Source of the DNA: CAYQZD01 sp964421875
GTDB taxonomy: Bacteria > Electryoneota > Tariuqbacteria > Tariuqbacterales > Tariuqbacteraceae
DNA: 24,989 nucleotides
Direction of reading: 5' to 3'
NCBI GenBank assembly: GCA_964421875.1
Contig: CAYQZD010000051.1
Span: forward strand, 1-24,989
The notes beneath the pieces were generated by a model, which was not told where the DNA came from, ran no database searches, and saw only the letters and a list, made by a program, of their open reading frames with translations. Both the position numbers and the translations under genes were made by a program. Every line of letters begins with the position of its first letter. Position 1 is the stretch's first letter. This document shows positions 1-9,400 of this stretch, piece by piece.

Positions 1-50
1 CTTGCCTGTACTTGCCTGTACCTGCCCCTACCCCCTACCCCCCTGCCCCA
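1..50. repeat. Short tandem repeat of a cttgcctgta unit, C-rich tail
   Basis: Two exact 10-bp units (1-20) are followed by a degenerate unit (21-30) and a C-rich run of ccccta/ccccc words. The tract overlaps the stop codon and last residues (GQGGRG) of the aspartase gene. It continues off the left edge, so its full length is unknown. Confidence 0.6.
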
Positions 51-1896
51 CCATCGCTTCCGGCGACAGTAATTTGTCCAATTCCTCCTTCGAAAGCAAG
101 CCCTTCTCCAGCGCCAAATCGTACACGCTCCGGTTGTTCTCCAGCGCCTCCTTGGCGATTTGGGTGCAGATTTCGTAGCCGAGGACCGGGTTCAAGGCGG
201 TCACCAAGCCAATGCTCCACTTGACCACGCCCTGACAGCGTTCGGCGTTAGCGGTGACACCGTCGATGCAGCGGTGTTTCAGGGTGGACATCCCATTGAT
301 GAGCATTTCGCTGGATTCGAAGATGGACTGGACGATGACCGGCTCGAAGACATTGAGTTCGAGCTGGCCGGCTTCGGCGGCGAGGGTGACGGTGAGGTCG
401 TTGCCGATGACCTTGAAGGCGATTTGGTTGACCACTTCGGGGATGACGGGATTGACCTTGCCGGGCATAATGGAAGAGCCGGGCTGCATCGCGGGAAGGT
501 TGATTTCGTTGAGACCGGCGCGGGGACCGGAGGACAGCAGTCTGAGGTCGTTACAGATTTTGGATAGCTTCACTGAAAGACGCTTGATAGCAGAGGAGTA
601 CATCACGAAGGCGCCGGTGTCCTGGGTGGCTTCGACCAGGTTGGAGGCGAGCTTGATTTCCATACCGGTGATGTCACGCAGATGTTCAATCACCTTTTCG
701 CAGTATTGCGGGTCGGCGTTGATGCCGGTGCCGATGGCGGTGCCGCCCATATTGACTTCGAGGAAGAGGTTCGCCATCTGGTTCAAGCGCAGGATTTCTT
801 CGCTCAAGGTGGCGGCGTAGGCGTCGAAGGTCTGCCCTAAGGTCATCGGAACTGCGTCTTGAAGCTGGGTGCGCCCCATCTTGAGGATGGAAGCGAACTC
901 TACGGCTTTGGCGGCGAAGGAATCGACCAGCTCATTCAGGGCGGCGGTGAGCCTGCGGTTGGAGTTGATGAGGGCGATTTTCAGGGCGGTGGGATAGACA
1001 TCATTGGTGGATTGGGAAAGGTTGACATGGCTGTTGGGGTGGCAGTATTTGTATTCGCCCTTCTCGTATCCTAATATCTCCAGAGCGCGGTTGGCGATGA
1101 CCTCGTTGGCGTTCATATTGGTGGAGGTTCCGGCGCCGCCTTGAATCATATCCACCACGAAGTGGACATGGAATTTCCCGTTGAGGATTTCATTGCAGGC
1201 TTGAACGATGGCTTCGGCGACGGGTTTGGAGAGGATTCCGATGTCACGATTTGCTTTTGCCGCCGCCATTTTAACCATTACGAGCGCTTCGATGAGGACG
1301 GGGAAGTGGGCGAGGGAGATGCCGGAGATACTGAAGTTTTCCAGAGCGCGAAGGGTCTGTACGCCGTAATAAAATTCATAGGGGACTTCGCGTTCGCCTA
1401 AGAGGTCGTGTTCCAGGCGGGTGCGCCCGGAGATATACTGGGCAGCTTCGTTCAACACGCGGGCGCTGGCTTGGCGCATCCTGCGGGCGATAACCCGCGC
1501 CACGCGGGAAAGCATTTTGGCGGCGATTTCCGGGTGTTTTTCGGAAAGATTATGAAAGTTTTCCCGACTGAGCACCAAGGCTGTGGTTTTTATCAAGGTC
1601 CGGGCGGAACCGGAATGCGGGTAGTCATCCATCAGCGCGCCTTCGCCCAGGAAATCGTATTTCCCAAATAAAGCAAGGCGTTTTTCTTCTCCCAGAGCGG
1701 TGCGCTTGAAAAGTTCGATTTCACCGGTCTGGATTATCCAGAGGAATTTACGGGGGCTGTTTTCGCTAAACAGCAGTTCTCCCTGTTCGTATTTGGAGGC
1801 TTCGAGGATGTCTGCCACCAAGTTCAGCTCTTCGTCAGTCAGTTCATCGAAAAGCTGGACTTTGCGCAGGAAAGGGGTGATTTGAGCGGATTGCAT
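28..1896 (-). CDS. aspA: Aspartate ammonia-lyase with N-terminal cyclic-nucleotide-binding-type domain
   Basis: Aspartase interconverts L-aspartate with fumarate and ammonia in the cytoplasm. Residues about 159-622 match a whole aspartase (464 residues; the E. coli enzyme has 478). They begin with a DLLGEREVPYEFYYGVQTLR-like start and contain the superfamily signature GSSIMPGKVNP at residues 473-483, with the catalytic-loop serine and lysine present. Residues about 1-145 form a Crp-like jelly roll (LFDELTDEEL, then GEGAL at 84-88). In my alignment the Arg that normally contacts the cyclic phosphate (RSA motif) is Gly96, so nucleotide binding is doubtful. A short linker (146-158) joins the domains. 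No strong Shine-Dalgarno sequence is seen. The stop codon lies in a 10-bp tandem repeat at the window edge. The family call is sure; the regulatory role of the N-domain is inference. Confidence 0.93.
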   Translation of the reverse strand: MQSAQITPFLRKVQLFDELTDEELNLVADILEASKYEQGELLFSENSPRKFLWIIQTGEIELFKRTALGEEKRLALFGKYDFLGEGALMDDYPHSGSARTLIKTTALVLSRENFHNLSEKHPEIAAKMLSRVARVIARRMRQASARVLNEAAQYISGRTRLEHDLLGEREVPYEFYYGVQTLRALENFSISGISLAHFPVLIEALVMVKMAAAKANRDIGILSKPVAEAIVQACNEILNGKFHVHFVVDMIQGGAGTSTNMNANEVIANRALEILGYEKGEYKYCHPNSHVNLSQSTNDVYPTALKIALINSNRRLTAALNELVDSFAAKAVEFASILKMGRTQLQDAVPMTLGQTFDAYAATLSEEILRLNQMANLFLEVNMGGTAIGTGINADPQYCEKVIEHLRDITGMEIKLASNLVEATQDTGAFVMYSSAIKRLSVKLSKICNDLRLLSSGPRAGLNEINLPAMQPGSSIMPGKVNPVIPEVVNQIAFKVIGNDLTVTLAAEAGQLELNVFEPVIVQSIFESSEMLINGMSTLKHRCIDGVTANAERCQGVVKWSIGLVTALNPVLGYEICTQIAKEALENNRSVYDLALEKGLLSKEELDKLLSPEAMVGQGGRG

Positions 1897-1983
1897 AACA
1901 TATATTCCGTAAGTTGGTGAATTATTTAAATATAATAATTTTCACAGCGGCGGATGATGGGGTTTTTAACGTATATTTCTTGA

Positions 1984-2012
1984 AATATTAAAACAATTTC
2001 ATAAATAGTCAA
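1984..2012 (-). promoter_or_regulatory. Possible sigma70-type promoter for the aspartase gene
   Basis: On the minus strand TTGACT (2007-2012) is followed after 17 bp by AATATT (1984-1989), in very AT-rich DNA about 90 bp upstream of the start. The -35 is good and the -10 is only a four-of-six match. It lies beyond the FKBP terminator, as expected for an independent unit. Confidence 0.3.
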
Positions 2013-2055
2013 GATATTGCGCTGGAATGTGTTTTCTGTATATAGGTTCAGTACA

Positions 2056-2104
2056 TAAAAAAGCGAGCGACTAAACCCCGCTACAGGACAAAACCGCTCA
2101 CTCT
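2056..2104 (-). terminator. Rho-independent terminator of the FKBP gene
   Basis: Read on the minus strand, agtgagcg (2095-2102) pairs with cgctcgct (2062-2069), allowing one G-T pair, and is followed directly by six Ts. It lies about 35 bp past the FKBP stop codon. The stem is stable, and position and T-run fit an intrinsic terminator. Confidence 0.75.
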
Positions 2105-2137
2105 TCAAAGGAACTTTTTACTGAACCACTGCGGCGG

Positions 2138-2566
2138 TTACATAATCTCCACCAGCTCGATTTCAAAGTTAAGTTTTTTCCCTGCGAGTGGATGGTTCCC
2201 GTCAAGTGTGACAGCGTCATCGGAGACTTCGGTTACAGTGACTACCATCGTTCCCCCGTCGGTATGGGGAACCTGAAGCCGTTGGCCCACTTTGGGTTCG
2301 ATATGTTCAGGGATGAGATGGCGTTCAACGGTAGCTACCAATTCTTTGCGGTGCTTTCCGTATCCCTGTTCAGCGGCGACATTTTCCGTTTTTATCTCAC
2401 CGGTTTCCATTCCCATCACGGCATTTTCGAAGCCGGGAATAACCTGGCTTTCACCTAATTGAAACTCCAGCGGTTCGCGGCCGCGGGAGGAATCGAAGAC
2501 CGTTCCGTCATTGAATTTGCCGGTGTAATGCACCTTTACCGTATCACCTTTCTTTGCCTGCGGCAT
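2138..2566 (-). CDS. FKBP-type peptidyl-prolyl cis-trans isomerase (SlyD-like)
   Basis: It speeds cis-trans isomerisation of Xaa-Pro bonds and probably acts as a cytoplasmic chaperone. The 142 residues show the FKBP core: GDTVKVHYTGKFNDGTVFDS near the N-terminus, EFQLGESQVIPGFENAVMGM, and the closing LNFEIELVEI strand. An inserted-in-flap segment (ENVAAEQGYGKHRKELV onward) is typical of SlyD-type proteins. There is no signal peptide and no His/Cys-rich metal-binding tail. I chose ATG at 2566 over GTG at 2572 because AGGAG at 2573-2577 lies six bases from the ATG but directly abuts the GTG. A possible promoter is TTGATA (2689-2694), 17 bp, TATCTT (2666-2671), which is weak. The gene is monocistronic and ends at a good terminator. 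Confidence 0.93.
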   Translation of the reverse strand: MPQAKKGDTVKVHYTGKFNDGTVFDSSRGREPLEFQLGESQVIPGFENAVMGMETGEIKTENVAAEQGYGKHRKELVATVERHLIPEHIEPKVGQRLQVPHTDGGTMVVTVTEVSDDAVTLDGNHPLAGKKLNFEIELVEIM

Positions 2567-2890
2567 TTTCACTCCTTACTTTGTATTGGTATTATTGGTA
2601 GACGAGATTGCGCAAAGGAAGTGAATGAATCCTTCCCCGTAGTTATGGAATATTTGATAATAAGGAAGATAAGAAAGAATACGGTCAATATCAAATCCGG
2701 ACTGCATGTTGAACGATAGGGCACACCGTTGAAGTCTATTCTTTCCCTGAAACAATATTCTCACGCGTTGGTTTCCCTTATCTTACTGTATGAGTATAAA
2801 AAAGTCAGATCTCCTCCCGAATATTCGGGACAAAGACCTGACTTGAATCAAATACAAGGAAATTCCCTGAAACTTGATGAAATAATCCGA
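2567..2890. other. Intergenic region: FKBP leader and terminator of the secreted-protein gene
   Basis: This 324-bp stretch holds the FKBP ribosome-binding site and a weak candidate promoter, then the strong hairpin at 2798-2844. A 62-codon open frame at 2576-2764 (minus) has no recognisable protein and is not called. Confidence 0.5.
2798..2844 (-). terminator. Rho-independent terminator with nested palindrome, after the secreted-protein gene
   Basis: On the minus strand aagtcaggtct pairs with agatctgactt (2838-2844 with 2802-2808, and about three further pairs inward). It encloses a perfect 16-bp palindrome tcccgaatattcggga (2815-2830). Six Ts follow (2798-2803), so it suits an intrinsic terminator about 46 bp after the stop codon at 2891. 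The outer framework (GGTCTTT...GGAGAtC-tgac) recurs in the hairpin at 17782-17817. Confidence 0.75.
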
Positions 2891-5227
2891 TTATTTCACC
2901 AGCAGCATTTTCCCGGTGAAGGACCTTTTACCGGCCTTTAACCGGCAGAAGTAGATTCCCGAGGGGAGTTCACCGGCCTCGAAGCGGACCTGATGGAAGC
3001 CGGGATTATACCATCCCTGCGCCAGCAGGGCGACTTCGCGCCCGTTTACATCGAACATTTTCAGCGACACATTCGCCGCCTGCGGCAGGGCAAAGGCTAT
3101 GGTCGCAGCGGGATTGAAGGGATTGGGGTAAGCGCCGAACAGTTTAAAATCAGCGGGTTCCGAGGCGGTTTCCACATCATCCCAGCCGTAGAGCGTCCAA
3201 CTGAGGTCGCTTAGCGGCGGCGCATCTCCGGCGAGCTTGGTGAAGGGGAAATCATCCGAGGCTCTTATAGTGTCGGGGAAAACACCGACATTGCCAACAT
3301 AAGTGTAGTTTCCCGGCGGCGCTACGCCGGGCACGTTCTGCTGAAGCAGCCTTTGAGCGGTGGCGCGCGGCGGCAAAGTAATTTCCCGATTGATTATGGG
3401 GCCGTAAACCATTCCATTGGGGAGAATAACTTCGGTCCAGGCGTCGAATACTTCGACGGAATCGCCAGTATTCTCTATCGAAGCATTATAGCGGAAAAGT
3501 CCCCCTCCCGCAGGGATTTGAATTGGCGGATTCACCGGTGTCAGGGTAAGCGTCAGGTTGGAGCCGGTTCCGGGCGGGTAAAATCGAACTCCGGTCTGGT
3601 TGGCGGGCACGATGGGACCGCTGCCATTAAAATATAATTGAACACCGATTTGTCCATCGCCGTTCTCTAAGCCAACGGTGCAGGAAGTATTGTCGCCGAT
3701 ATCGTTGTATTGATATTCTATCCATCCGTTCTCATAGATGATAGCCTGGCAGGTAACACTCCCGATACCGACAAGATAATCTACATGGTCGTATTGAACC
3801 ATCCAGCGATGATTCAGAGAATCCTGATATAAATAGATATTCCCTCCGCCGGGCGGATAGAGGTCATCCCACAGGGGCGCTACAAGGTTATTCGGTTCAG
3901 TCGGCGTTGGTATAGGGTCGTTCACATAATTCGTTACATTTGAAGTGAATGAGAGCCAGCCGTTAGAGCAGATATAGATTTGCTGAAAAGGCCCGCTCCC
4001 CTGGAAGGAGGGAAAATTGAATCCGAGGGGGAAGGGGCCTACGGTCTGGTCGTCTCCGGTGCATCCGGAATGTTGGCCGACGCCGGTGATATCGATCCAT
4101 TCGTAGGGTATTACTTCCCATTCATAGGCGATGTCTATCACTGTAGGTCCCGGATAGACGCCGGTTTCGGGGAGCCTGGTGGTGTCGACTCCATCGGTTG
4201 CAACGAAAAAGAATTCATGAACTCCGGTATCGAGCTGTGTGGAATAAGTGAGGGTCACGCCGGCCTGGTAATTACCACCGGGATTGGTCAGGTTATGGGG
4301 AGTATTATCAATGTAAACTCGGGCGATAGTGGGAGCGCGGTTGTCAGAATTTCGGTAGAAGACTGAATAATTGAAGGTTACGTTAGCCTGCCCGGAAGTG
4401 GGATCAACCCTGCCGTCTCCCAGTATCAGCCCTGAAACCGGACTGAAAGTTATCGCCAGCCCCTGAGAGAAATTATTACCGCAGCTAAGACCGAATATCC
4501 CGCAGCTGTCGTCTACGCCGCTGGTGTTGGGAGAGCCGGCGTAGATAGTGCGGAGAGAGTCGTACTGGAACTTAATAGTCCCGTCATTCCATAGTAGAAT
4601 TTGCAGGTCCTTCCCGTATTGGGGCAGGCGTGCGCTGGTAGTGTAATAGACCGAATTGAGGAATGTTATCACGAAGAGGCTGTCGCCGAAAGCCTGGTAA
4701 TAATAATGGGAGTAAGTTTCATGATACATATCGTAGCACCAGGGGTCGATTCTCATCGGATAGTCGGTCGAAGGTATGGGATCCCAGTAGGGAACATATT
4801 CAGTGGTGAAGGTGAGAATCATATTGGCGCTGATGTAAACCACGTTGTGCGCGCCCTGGTAGAAGGGGAAAGTGAAGGGAAGTTGGATAGGATCGGACCA
4901 GGTGTCATCCTGAGTCTGGTTGGGCCAGAGTTCGGTTCCGGTGGCGCTGATGTCTATCCATCTGAAGGATTGTCCGCCGGAATTCTGGTCGCGGGCGATG
5001 TAGAATCCGTCGGGTCCCCAGACTTCATCGCTTCCGGGCGCGGTCCGGGGATCAATGCTGTCTATATATCCCGACAGCTCCGCCTTTTCAGCGGGAGCCA
5101 GCTCTTCGCCGCGCATATCCTTCGATATCAAGGCTTTAATTTGAGGCGGATAATTGTGCGCGAATGCGCCCGAGAAGAGGCTGAGAATAAAAATAGTAAG
5201 AACAATGGAAAACAGAAAATGACGCAT
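2891..5227 (-). CDS. Secreted beta-sandwich protein with C-terminal YPNPFNP-type sorting domain
   Basis: A 778-residue exported protein of unknown function. Residues 1-23 are a classic signal peptide (Arg-His, a long hydrophobic core, then GAFA before the likely cut). Two related modules follow at about 87-270 and 370-540. Each starts with YxWIDI or similar and contains FPFYQG or FPSFQG, a VYISANMILTFTT / IYICSNGWLSFTS strand, a DPIP motif and an aromatic-rich WDDLYPP-type segment. They are separated by an Ig-like stretch (about 275-365). The C-terminal about 85 residues (YPNPFNPAATIAFALP onward to the final KMLLVK) form the FlgD-like/Por-type sorting domain common in FCB bacteria, which suggests type IX-like export or surface attachment. 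AGGAG lies just upstream of the ATG. It appears monocistronic. No catalytic motif was recognised. Confidence 0.88.
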   Translation of the reverse strand: MRHFLFSIVLTIFILSLFSGAFAHNYPPQIKALISKDMRGEELAPAEKAELSGYIDSIDPRTAPGSDEVWGPDGFYIARDQNSGGQSFRWIDISATGTELWPNQTQDDTWSDPIQLPFTFPFYQGAHNVVYISANMILTFTTEYVPYWDPIPSTDYPMRIDPWCYDMYHETYSHYYYQAFGDSLFVITFLNSVYYTTSARLPQYGKDLQILLWNDGTIKFQYDSLRTIYAGSPNTSGVDDSCGIFGLSCGNNFSQGLAITFSPVSGLILGDGRVDPTSGQANVTFNYSVFYRNSDNRAPTIARVYIDNTPHNLTNPGGNYQAGVTLTYSTQLDTGVHEFFFVATDGVDTTRLPETGVYPGPTVIDIAYEWEVIPYEWIDITGVGQHSGCTGDDQTVGPFPLGFNFPSFQGSGPFQQIYICSNGWLSFTSNVTNYVNDPIPTPTEPNNLVAPLWDDLYPPGGGNIYLYQDSLNHRWMVQYDHVDYLVGIGSVTCQAIIYENGWIEYQYNDIGDNTSCTVGLENGDGQIGVQLYFNGSGPIVPANQTGVRFYPPGTGSNLTLTLTPVNPPIQIPAGGGLFRYNASIENTGDSVEVFDAWTEVILPNGMVYGPIINREITLPPRATAQRLLQQNVPGVAPPGNYTYVGNVGVFPDTIRASDDFPFTKLAGDAPPLSDLSWTLYGWDDVETASEPADFKLFGAYPNPFNPAATIAFALPQAANVSLKMFDVNGREVALLAQGWYNPGFHQVRFEAGELPSGIYFCRLKAGKRSFTGKMLLVK

Positions 5228-5394
5228 TTGTCACTCCTTATTTATTAAGATAGGGTTTTAGGCAAAGCGTCTCAGGGCTGCAATGTTAATCAGCTCTATA
5301 TCAATGGACAAGAGTCAAACTTAAAATAAATATAGCGAAAACGTCAATGGTAATCAACTGCGCGGCTGATTCAGCAGTCTTTAACATCTTAAAC

Positions 5395-5429
5395 AAAAAA
5401 CAACCGCTGCTCCCGAGTAGTCAGGATTG
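5395..5429 (-). terminator. Likely terminator of the TrmB-type regulator gene
   Basis: On the minus strand a hairpin (CTACT/AGCAG around a CGGG loop, extended by an imperfect CAATCC/GGTTG stem with a bulge) is followed by TTTTTT (5395-5400). It is about 40 bp past the stop codon. The stem is imperfect, so confidence is moderate. Confidence 0.42.
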
Positions 5430-5470
5430 CTTGAAACTTGAATTTCTAAAATCGATCGTTTATCGTGCGG

Positions 5471-6352
5471 TTATGACTCACTATCTAAATTAGTCGTCAA
5501 TACCGGGGCGGACTCGGCTTTCACAGCTTCATTCCTGAACTGATTTTTCACCCATACATCCAATTCAAGGGATTGATTCCAGAAATATTCGAAGAGGGCA
5601 TGGAAAGCTCCGATAATGGTTTTCTGTTTGATGACCGACATAGTCAACACATCGGAAAGCGCCGCGTCTTCGGCTTCCGCAACCAGAAGCTTTTCCTTGT
5701 CGAAAACCATCATTTTCAGCGGGAGGGATTCAGCGACGCGAATACCGACTCCCTTTGCCTGCAGTTCTTTTATGTCCCGCAGAATCCAGACATCTTCAGG
5801 GAGTTTAAACTCGTAAACCCACCTTACCGAGCCTCCGCGGGTCAGAATGCCGGACACTTCACTATCCTGTTCCTTAGATTTCGCCTCGGTATTACAGGCA
5901 TAGGGCCGCTTACCAAATCCAAGCAATTCCTTCTCGGCGCACTTCACCAACTGGCAATATTGGTGGTGGACCACATCGTTACCCCTCAGGACTTCTATGT
6001 ACTCCAATGGTTCGGCGCTTTCACCTGCCCGTGAATACAAATCGTAGAGTCCCTCCTTGAGACTATTGATTTCATTCATACGCGATTCGATCTGGTCAAG
6101 GTCGGGCACAAAAGCGATTCTGGGATCCGTCGCCTCGAATATCTTAAGCCGGCCGACATTTCTTTCGGAACAATAACCTTTACCAACCAGATGCCGCACA
6201 ATCTCATAGATTTTTGTTTGAGGGATGCCAGAGTTTTTCTGTAAATCGGCGGTGGTGGCGTTTCCCCGCTTCAGCAAAGCCAGATAGACCTTGGCTTGCC
6301 GTTCGCTCATCACGGTTTTCACCAGTTTTTCATACAAATGTGAATTATTCAT
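5471..6352 (-). CDS. TrmB-family transcriptional regulator
   Basis: A 293-residue DNA-binding regulator. Residues about 8-75 form the TrmB winged helix (MSERQAKVYLALLKRGNATT, then SGIPQTKIYEIVRHLVGKGY). A short coiled segment (about 80-105, DQIESRMNEINSLKEGL) follows. Residues about 115-265 look like the PLD-like effector region that follows the HTH in this family. TrmB proteins respond to small ligands such as sugars in archaea; the ligand here cannot be told. No polymerase, transporter or enzyme operon is attached, so the target is unknown. A good promoter (6423-6451) with a palindrome over the expected start site (6399-6419) precedes it and suggests autoregulation. The Shine-Dalgarno sequence is weak. 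Confidence 0.87.
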   Translation of the reverse strand: MNNSHLYEKLVKTVMSERQAKVYLALLKRGNATTADLQKNSGIPQTKIYEIVRHLVGKGYCSERNVGRLKIFEATDPRIAFVPDLDQIESRMNEINSLKEGLYDLYSRAGESAEPLEYIEVLRGNDVVHHQYCQLVKCAEKELLGFGKRPYACNTEAKSKEQDSEVSGILTRGGSVRWVYEFKLPEDVWILRDIKELQAKGVGIRVAESLPLKMMVFDKEKLLVAEAEDAALSDVLTMSVIKQKTIIGAFHALFEYFWNQSLELDVWVKNQFRNEAVKAESAPVLTTNLDSES

Positions 6353-6398
6353 AACGGCAATCTTTCAGAAATTAAGAGATAAATGTGAACAACAATCT

Positions 6399-6419
6399 TT
6401 TACCCCTATATGGGGTAAA
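6399..6419. promoter_or_regulatory. Palindromic operator candidate over the TrmB-gene transcription start
   Basis: Perfect 8-bp arms tttacccc (6399-6406) and ggggtaaa (6412-6419) flank a 5-bp spacer. The site covers the predicted transcription start (about 6416) of the regulator gene, the usual place for a repressor or autoregulator. There is no T-run on either side, so it is not an intrinsic terminator for the upstream polymerase gene. Confidence 0.55.
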
Positions 6420-6422
6420 TAC

Positions 6423-6451
6423 AATATATATATTAAACATCATTTTGTCAA
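6423..6451 (-). promoter_or_regulatory. Sigma70-type promoter of the TrmB-family gene
   Basis: On the minus strand a perfect TTGACA (6446-6451) is followed after exactly 17 bp by TATATT (6423-6428). The predicted start (about 6416) gives a leader of about 64 bases to the ATG at 6352. Confidence 0.7.
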
Positions 6452-6480
6452 GAGTTATTTTTGATAAATCAGATTGGAAC

Positions 6481-9400
6481 CTACACCACATCCAGGCGGT
6501 CCGCCACCAAGCTCAGGGTGCCGGAATCGTCCTCGACTTTTCCTTCGACCAGGTAGGGTCCGCGGGTCATTGTGCGGGCGGCGAATTTACGATAGGTTTT
6601 GGGGAATAGTGTAACTTCGAAGGTGCCGGTGAGATCTTCGAGGGAGAGGAATTTCATCAATTCCTTCGATTTGCGAGTTTTAATGCGCTTATGGGAAATA
6701 GCCCATCCCAGCATCTTGACGCGTTCTCCGCGGTGGTTTTCGATATCGGCGGCATCCACGATGCCGCGGGATAGTTCGGGAGTGAGGAATTCGAGGGGGT
6801 GGCTGGTAACGGGGAAACCAAAGACGGCGCATTCCGTGTCGAAACGCTCACGGACATCATAATCGTGCAGTGGAGGGATATCGGTCAGAGCGGTTTCCGG
6901 TTCGAACAATCCCCCGTTCAAATCCATATCCTTGAGAGCTTCAAGTTTCCAGAGCAAACGGGGCTTAGTTTCACCCAGAAAATCGAAAGCGCCAGATTTA
7001 ATCAGGAGGGCAGTGGTTTTTACTCCGGCGCGGGCGCGCCGCAGGAAATCGGAGAGGGAGGTGAAAAATCCTTCCTGGCGGGCGCGGAGGATATTATCGA
7101 CAGTCTCCTCCTTCAGGTTTAGAATCGTTTTAAAGCCGAGGCGAATTTCTCCATTAACGCCGGAGCATTCTTTCTCGCTGAGGTTGAGGTCTGGGAGTAA
7201 AACTCGCACGCCCATCCGCCGGGCTTCCTCGATATAGGCGGCGGGACCGTAGAATCCCCCTTCGTTAGCTAAAACCGCAGCCATAAACTCAGCGGGGCAA
7301 TGCGCTTTGAGGTAGGCGACTTTGAAGGAGAGGACGGCGAAGGAGGCGCTGTGGGCTTTGCAGAAAGCGTAACCGGCGAAACTTTCCACCTGCCGCCAGA
7401 TTTCGCGGGCGGAGGCTTCATCTACGCCTTTTTCCGCGCATCCCTGCAGGAAGCGGCGCTCCATCTCCCGCATCTTTTTCCCCGAACGCTCCTTGCCGGA
7501 CATCGCCCTTCGCAGCAGGTCGGCGTCTCCTAAGGAGAGCCCGGCGACGCCGTGCGCCACTTTGATGACATCCTCCTGATAAATCATCACACCGTAGGTC
7601 TCCTTCAGCATTTTCTCCATTAGAGGGTGGAGATATTCTATCTTTTCCGGATGATGGTGTCGTTCGATGAACTGGCTCATCATCCCCGATTCAGCCACTC
7701 CGGGGCGGATGACAGAGCTGGCGGCGGTGAGGAGTTCGAAGGTTTCGCAGTCGAGCTTTTTCAGCAGACCGCGCATACCGGGGGATTCGATGTAGAAGCA
7801 GCCCATAGTTCTGCCGGAACATATCAGTTCCCGGGTCTTCCGGTCGCCGGTGACGGCGGCGAAATCGTTCACCGGCGGTTCCTTTCCATAATTTCTCCGC
7901 ACCGCAGTTACGGTATCGGCAAGGACTCCTAGGGAGCGCTGGGAAAGGAGGTCGATTTTCACTAAACCAATATCCTCGATGGGGTGCATATCGTACTGGG
8001 TGACGACAAAGCCCTTGCGGGCGCGCTCCAGGGGAACATAATCGGTGATTTTTCCCGGCGCGATGACAATGCCGCCGGGGTGAATGGAGAGGTGGCGGGG
8101 GAAACCGATAATGGCTTCCGCCTCGCGGAAAACGGTTTTCCAGGGTTCTATCTCCACCGGCAGTCCGGCGCATTCGGGATTGGTTTGAGGCAGTTCCGCC
8201 AGTTTTCCGGCGCCCCAGTGGGGGATGCGCCTGGTTACCCGGTTAATTTCGCCTCCGGACAGTCCCATCACCTTGGCGATTTCCCTCACCGCGGCTCGCT
8301 GACCAAAGGTGACGGTGGTGCATATCATCGCCACCCGATCCCGGCCGTAGCGTTCATAGACGAAATTGAGGATGCGGTCCCGCTCCCGCCAGGAAAAATC
8401 GAGGTCGATGTCCGGCGGGGATTTGCGGTAGGGATTGAGGAAGCGCTCGAAGTAGAGGTTATGTTCGATGGGGTCTACTTCGGTGAATCCCAGACAGTAA
8501 GACACGATACTGTTGGCGGCGGAGCCTCTACCGATGAAGGGCATCCCCCACTCCACCGCCTTCTCCTTGATATCGCGCACCACCAGGAAGTATTCGGTAA
8601 AACCGAGGCGGTCGATGACGCCCAGTTCGTAATGGAGGCGGGAAACGACGTCGCGTCCGGGATTTTCGCCGTAGCGTCTGCGGAGACCGGCTTCGCAGTG
8701 TTTTTTCAGATACTCGAAGGGCTCCTCGCCGTCTGTGAAGGGGAAGCGGGGGAATTTCAAATTCCCCAGTTCCAAGTCAACATTGCACTGTTCCGCGATT
8801 TCGCGGCTGGCGCGGAGCAATTGGGGCATATTCTGATAGAGCTTTTCCATTTTCCGGGGGGAGTTGAGGTAACTTTGGGGGCGGGCGTCGAGGCGCGCCC
8901 ATTTCATCGAGGTGTTCTGGAAGATGGCGGAGAGGATATGATGGCGGTAGAAGCTTTCCGGTCGGGCAAAATGAACATCATTGGTGGCGACCAGGGGGAT
9001 TTGCCGGGTTTTACAGAAGCGCGTCAGCGCGCGGCAGGCTGGGGCGTCGGCGGAAGTGTGATAAACGGTTTCACCGAAGAGCTGCCCGCGGAATTTCAGG
9101 TGCTCGGCGGTTTTAAGCAGGTCCACGCTGGGGGTGATGACGAACACATCGGGCGAGAGCGCCGGGATTCGCTCGTCGAGGGTGAAATCTTCATCCAGCC
9201 GCCGGGCGGTTACCAGGCGGCAGATTTCGCCGAATCCGGCGAGGTTCTTCGCCAGTAAAACCGTTCTCATTTCGGCGTGAACAGGGTCGTCGACTGTAAC
9301 ACCAAGGATTGGCTTTATCCCCATCGCCGCCGCCTTCTTAGCAAAGGGAACCGTGCCGTAGAGCCCGTTCCAATCGGTGAGGGCGAGGGCGTCGATTTCA

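Noticed and set aside
1926..2108. Minus-strand frame of 60 codons between aspA and the FKBP gene
   Set aside because: It covers the FKBP terminator and AT-rich promoter DNA, with no ribosome-binding site or protein-like pattern.
2576..2764. Minus-strand frame of 62 codons upstream of the FKBP gene
   Set aside because: It lies in the FKBP leader, has no convincing ribosome-binding site and no recognisable family.
6399..6419. Palindrome as a terminator for the polymerase gene
   Set aside because: There is no T-run after it on the minus strand, and it coincides with the start site of the next gene's promoter.
7984..9258. Long plus-strand frame (424 codons) opposite the polymerase gene
   Set aside because: It is a shadow of the GC-rich, codon-biased polymerase gene on the other strand; the residues show no domain pattern.
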